DNA of 64,000 nt from JBKEDC01 sp047972995 (GTDB taxonomy: Bacteria > Bacteroidota > Bacteroidia > Bacteroidales > Prolixibacteraceae). Of this stretch, positions 60,969 through 64,000 are shown piece after piece. Numbering within the stretch: position 1 is the stretch's first letter; each line of letters begins with the position of its first letter. The notes below the pieces were generated by a model that worked only from the letters and a program-made list of their open reading frames with translations, had not been told where the DNA came from and ran no database searches. The stretch is taken from NCBI GenBank assembly GCA_047972995.1, contig JBKEBD010000002.1:1-64000 (forward strand), in the 5' to 3' direction. Position numbers and translations under genes: made by a program.

Positions 60969-61010
60969 AAAAAAGCCAATCTTTAAATTTAAAGGTTGGC
61001 TTTTTTGTGT
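60969..61010 (+). terminator. Terminator after the Lys-rich protein gene
   Basis: AAAAGCCAATCTTT, an AAATTT loop and AAAGGTTGGCTTTT pair nearly fully, with A-run before and T-run after. Confidence 0.85.
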
Positions 61011-61060
61011 TATATTGGTTTCGAATGTTTCAAACCAAAAAAACATTGGCGCAGGGGCTA

Positions 61061-61082
61061 TTTTTTTTTTTTGGGGGGGGGG
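61061..61082. repeat. T12-G10 homopolymer tract
   Basis: Twelve T residues (61061-61072) are followed by ten G residues (61073-61082), between two convergent genes. It could be slippage-prone, or an assembly or sequencing weakness. Confidence 0.7.
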
Positions 61083-61118
61083 AGTTCAAATAAGCTTTAC
61101 GCCTTGATTACCATAAAC

Positions 61119-61559
61119 TTATCGTCTTTCTTTAAAAAAAGATTGCATTAAGTCGCCACAGTCTTCTGCCATGACACCTGAAACAACCTCGGTTTTCAGG
61201 TGGAGAGCATTGGGGGCTAATTTACTATAGCCTCGCTTATTGTCGGAGGCTCCATACACCAACTTCGATAGTTGCGCCCAAGCAAGAGCCCCGGCACACA
61301 TTACACAGGGTTCGAGTGTAACATATAGCGTGCAATCTTTTAAATATTTTCCCCCGAGCTGATTGGCAGCGGCTGTTAAGGCTTGCATCTCGGCATGAGC
61401 CGTAACGTCGTTTAATGCCTCGGTTAGGTTGTGACCACGCGCAATAATACGATTGTTTGCTACTACCACTGCACCTACAGGTATTTCGCCTCGTTCATAA
61501 GCTTTTAGAGCCTCTGCAAAGGCTTGTTTCATAAAGTATTCGTCGTTTATAAAGGGCAT
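61119..61559 (-). CDS. tadA: tRNA-specific adenosine deaminase
   Basis: Converts A34 to inosine in tRNA-Arg(ACG). The 146-residue cytidine-deaminase-fold enzyme has the zinc/catalytic motif VTAHAEMQALTAAANQLGGK (His-Ala-Glu) and LEPCVMCAGALAWAQ (Pro-Cys-x-x-Cys). Start MPFINDEYFMKQAFAEALKA; a start at MKQAFAEAL is possible. It is downstream of rnhB on the same strand. Confidence 0.95.
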   Translation of the reverse strand: MPFINDEYFMKQAFAEALKAYERGEIPVGAVVVANNRIIARGHNLTEALNDVTAHAEMQALTAAANQLGGKYLKDCTLYVTLEPCVMCAGALAWAQLSKLVYGASDNKRGYSKLAPNALHLKTEVVSGVMAEDCGDLMQSFFKERR

Positions 61560-61627
61560 GGGATAAGATTAGGGGTTAGGAGACAGGGTTCAGGGAACTC
61601 GTATGCTTTGTTCTTCTTTCGGCATTC

Positions 61628-62218
61628 TTAAATTAAACGGAAACTCATGCGATGATAGTTGCACGCTCCGTGTTTAACGATAGCTTCTCGGTGCTTCTTT
61701 GTGGGATAGCCCTTATTATTCTGCCAGTCATACATTGGAAATTCCACCGCCAGCTCATTCATTAAATCATCACGATGACACTTTGCCAAAACCGACGCTG
61801 CCGCAATAGACAGAAATTTACCATCGCCTTTCACCACGGTGGTGTGCTCAATATTAGGATAAGGATTAAAGCGATTGCCATCAATGAGCAAATGCTCGGG
61901 CGTAAGCTTCAAAGCATCAATAGCACGGTGCATGGCTAAAAATGACGCATTGAGGATATTAATTTCGTCAATCTCGGTGTGGCTCACCATCCCCACGGCA
62001 TACGACAAGGCTTGAGCCTCTATTATCGGACGCAAAGCATAACGCTGTTTCTCGGTTAGCTTCTTCGAGTCGTTGAGCTGTTCATTATGGAAATCGGCGG
62101 GCAAAATAACTGCCGCAGCCACTACCGGACCCGACAGGCAGCCTCGCCCAGCTTCATCGCAGCCCGCTTCCAAGCGACCTTCTTCGAGGAAAAGTTGTAA
62201 GTTCGTTTTCATTGGCAT
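61628..62218 (-). CDS. rnhB: Ribonuclease HII
   Basis: Removes ribonucleotides from DNA-RNA junctions. The 196-residue protein has the family signature AGCDEAGRGCLSGPVVAAAV with the Asp and Glu of the active site, KKLTEKQRYALRPII, HLLIDGNRFNPYP (third Asp), and AAASVLAKCHRDDLMNEL (fourth Asp). Start at 62218. With rnhA at 17.8 kb, both RNase H types are encoded in the window. Confidence 0.97.
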   Translation of the reverse strand: MPMKTNLQLFLEEGRLEAGCDEAGRGCLSGPVVAAAVILPADFHNEQLNDSKKLTEKQRYALRPIIEAQALSYAVGMVSHTEIDEINILNASFLAMHRAIDALKLTPEHLLIDGNRFNPYPNIEHTTVVKGDGKFLSIAAASVLAKCHRDDLMNELAVEFPMYDWQNNKGYPTKKHREAIVKHGACNYHRMSFRLI

Positions 62219-62246
62219 ATCGAGATATAAGACACCGTTTGGTTAA

Positions 62247-63665
62247 TTAGTAGATCATGCCAATGATTGTGGCCGACATGAGCGATGCTAAAGTTCCCGC
62301 CAATAATGCCAATGGTCCGAACTTCGACAACTGACTGCGTTTATTTGGGGCAAGTGCGCCAATTCCACCAATCTGAATGCCAATTGATGCTATGTTGGCA
62401 AATCCGCACAAAATGTAGGTGGACATGATAACTGACTTATATTCGGCAAATGCGCCCAAAGCTTTCAAGTCGGAAAGGCTAATATAACCGATGAATTCGG
62501 TCAGAATGAGTTTCTCCCCCATCAATCGACCTACCAATGCCATGTCTTGCGGGCAAACTCCTATCAACCACATGATAGGCGCAAAAAGATAGCCCAAAAT
62601 GAACTGCAATGAGAAGCTATCGAACTGCCCGTTAGTAACATTGGTAATCCAGTTGTTTAAGCCAATATGACCGCCAATAAATCCTAGTATATAATTCAGC
62701 ATGGCAATAAGAGCGATAAAAGCTAAAAGCATTCCCCCCACGTTTACTGCCAACTTCACCCCCTCGCTCGTTCCATTTGAAATGGCATCAAGTTCATTTG
62801 TTCCAATTTTTTCTTTGCTCACCTCAACATCGGTGCTCACCTCTTCGGTGTTAGGCACCAAAATTTTGGCAAACACTACCGCCGCTGGCGCAGCCATTAC
62901 TGAGGCTATAAGCAAGTGTTTAGCAAACTCCAAACGAAGCACAGGATCGCTTCCACCAAGCATATCGATGTAAGCCGCTAGCACACCACCTGCCAAGGTG
63001 GCCATACCTCCCGACATAACCAACATGATTTCTGAAGCGTTCATTTTAGGAATATAGGCCTTAATCATAAGTGGCGACTCGGTTTGTCCTAAGAAAATGT
63101 TTCCGGCTACCGAAAGCGATTCAGCTCCTGAAAGCTTCATCAAGCGCGTAAATACCCACGCCATGGCCCACACTACCTTCTGAATAATTCCCCAATAGAA
63201 CAACAAACTTGTGAGTGCCGAAAAGAACACAATGGTGGGTAGCACTTGGAAAGCAAAGATGCTTCCGAAGGTTTCTGTATCGAGCAAAGAGCCAAAAAGG
63301 AAACCGCTTCCCGCTCGGGTGAAATCAAGAATTTTCACAAAAATCTTGCCGAAAAACTCGAAGCCACTACGCACGAAAGGCACATAGAGCACACTAACAG
63401 CAAGCACCATCTGAATGCCAATTCCCACGCCAACGGTTCGCCAGTTTATGCTTTTGCGGTCGCGCGAAAACAACCATGCAATACCTATGAGCACTGCCAT
63501 GCCTAGCAAACCGCGAAGCAAGTTTACTATGCTGAAAGCGCTGGATTCATGGCTTAATAAAATGTTTGATGTAGCTTTTGCAGCCTCAGCAGCTTCTTGG
63601 GCAAGACCAAGCTGAGGAATAAGTATTACGGTCAACAGACCTAATGTTCTATATACTGTTTTCAT
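62247..63665 (-). CDS. Concentrative nucleoside transporter (CNT family)
   Basis: Inner-membrane nucleoside/cation symporter. The 472-residue sequence starts MKTVYRTLGLLTVILI, then shows about 9-10 hydrophobic segments. CNT motifs are visible: SLLFYWGIIQKVVWAMAWV, LKGSGAESLSV-like LMKLSGAESLSVAGNIFLGQ, TESPLMIKAYIPKMNASEIM, GGMATLAGGVLAAYI, and the C-terminal YILCGFANIASIGIQIGGIG. The N-terminus resembles a cleavable signal (ending GLAQEAAEA), a trait of some Bacteroidota CNT proteins. The ATG at 63665 is chosen; the frame opens 12 codons earlier. Nucleoside specificity cannot be set. Confidence 0.9.
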   Translation of the reverse strand: MKTVYRTLGLLTVILIPQLGLAQEAAEAAKATSNILLSHESSAFSIVNLLRGLLGMAVLIGIAWLFSRDRKSINWRTVGVGIGIQMVLAVSVLYVPFVRSGFEFFGKIFVKILDFTRAGSGFLFGSLLDTETFGSIFAFQVLPTIVFFSALTSLLFYWGIIQKVVWAMAWVFTRLMKLSGAESLSVAGNIFLGQTESPLMIKAYIPKMNASEIMLVMSGGMATLAGGVLAAYIDMLGGSDPVLRLEFAKHLLIASVMAAPAAVVFAKILVPNTEEVSTDVEVSKEKIGTNELDAISNGTSEGVKLAVNVGGMLLAFIALIAMLNYILGFIGGHIGLNNWITNVTNGQFDSFSLQFILGYLFAPIMWLIGVCPQDMALVGRLMGEKLILTEFIGYISLSDLKALGAFAEYKSVIMSTYILCGFANIASIGIQIGGIGALAPNKRSQLSKFGPLALLAGTLASLMSATIIGMIY

Positions 63666-63928
63666 GCAACAAATATACAAATACTTTAACGTATGTTTCA
63701 AGGTTGACCTGCTTTTTTCCTTTGTTTACGCAACAGATGGAAATAATAAAGTATTCACGTTCGAACTACAAACTAACGATAACTTGGCTATAAGCTTTAG
63801 GCTTATGGTTAATGTTTCTCCTGTGTACTGAAAAGCTGCCTATAGCCTGCTGCAAAACTGTTTTATCTTTCTTTGTCAGCATTAATTTTCTTCCTACCTT
63901 AGCAATTTACCCAAATAATGTAACTACT
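63666..63928. other. Intergenic region, CNT gene / ComF-like gene
   Basis: About 260 nt with no gene seen. A weak TAnnTTTG-like box (TACCTTAG, near 63895) precedes the ComF-like frame. Confidence 0.35.
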
Positions 63929-64000
63929 GTGCCCAATCTGAATCTTCAACTAACGAATTTTCTCGACTTGCTCATACCTCGAATGTGCGTTTGCTGCAAG
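63929..64000 (+). CDS. Start of ComF-family phosphoribosyltransferase-like protein (partial)
   Basis: The last 24 codons of the window, from GTG 63929, read VPNLNLQLTNFLDLLIPRMC and VCCK. FLDLLIPRMCVCC fits the N-terminal first zinc-knuckle segment of ComF proteins (Leu-x-x-Pro-x-x-Cys-x-x-Cys), involved in DNA uptake or phosphoribosyl metabolism. The gene runs off the window, so this rests on few residues; the start codon (GTG versus an upstream start) is uncertain. Confidence 0.55.
   Translation, partial: MPNLNLQLTNFLDLLIPRMCVCCK

Noticed and set aside
1..64000. CRISPR arrays, rRNA genes, integrase attachment sites, complete insertion sequences
   Set aside because: No regularly spaced direct repeats, no rRNA-like conserved stretch and no full-length transposase were found.

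Overview
The window reads as a chromosomal piece of a Bacteroidota genome, most likely order Bacteroidales. The evidence is a SusC/SusD pair, many signal-peptidase II lipoproteins, BtuB/BtuG-type vitamin B12 uptake, HU-CCDC81/SPOR, WaaA and LptB genes, few Shine-Dalgarno sites, and repeated TAnnTTTG promoter -7 boxes. By eye the base composition is moderately AT-rich. I cannot name a genus.

Layout. 1-925: decayed DNA with hairpins. 925-7.6 kb: glutamate dehydrogenase, a small cyclophilin, a broken outer-membrane barrel, and a phosphate block (Pit transporter divergent from a PhoR-PhoB-like pair). 7.7-22.9 kb: mostly minus-strand housekeeping genes (Ig-like lipoprotein, glmS, DUF3108 protein, tsaB, B12-dependent ribonucleotide reductase nrdJ, waaA, rnhA, SPOR lipoprotein, AlkD-like protein, HEAT protein, aspS, tRNA-Ala). 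22.9-27.2 kb: tatC, lptB, a BamA-like barrel and an AmpG-like transporter. 27.3-28.0 kb: a scar with a gutted WYL regulator and an IS30 end.

28.1-37.5 kb is the most coherent system: two nearly identical cobalamin riboswitches. The first heads a seven-gene operon (DUF4198 protein, cobD, cbiB, cobT, cobS, cobC, cobU) that completes cobalamin from incomplete corrinoids. The second heads btuB plus a btuG-like surface lipoprotein for uptake. The consumer NrdJ lies about 12 kb upstream of the operon. No corrin-ring genes are seen, so the locus looks like salvage.

37.6-45.0 kb: galE, an HU/SPOR protein, recJ and a LytS/LytR-type operon with two membrane proteins. 45.2-50.7 kb: a SusC/SusD/lipoprotein operon without enzymes. 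51.8-55.2 kb: an active/inactive M16 peptidase pair. 55.3-58.1 kb: an overlapping gene pair for a PorV-like barrel and a frameshifted helix-hairpin-helix/barrel protein. 58.3-60.2 kb: a graveyard (start-less barrel, mini-lipoprotein, LuxR-type pseudogene, TonB-receptor scar). 60.5-64 kb: a lysine-rich secreted protein, tadA, rnhB, a nucleoside transporter and the first codons of a ComF-like gene.

The strongest leads are the paired B12 riboswitches with the DUF4198 protein at the operon head, a long perfect hairpin in the nrdJ leader, a three-arm dyad beside the LuxR pseudogene, and several remnants (WYL regulator, TonB receptor, IS30 ends) seen only by reading across frames.
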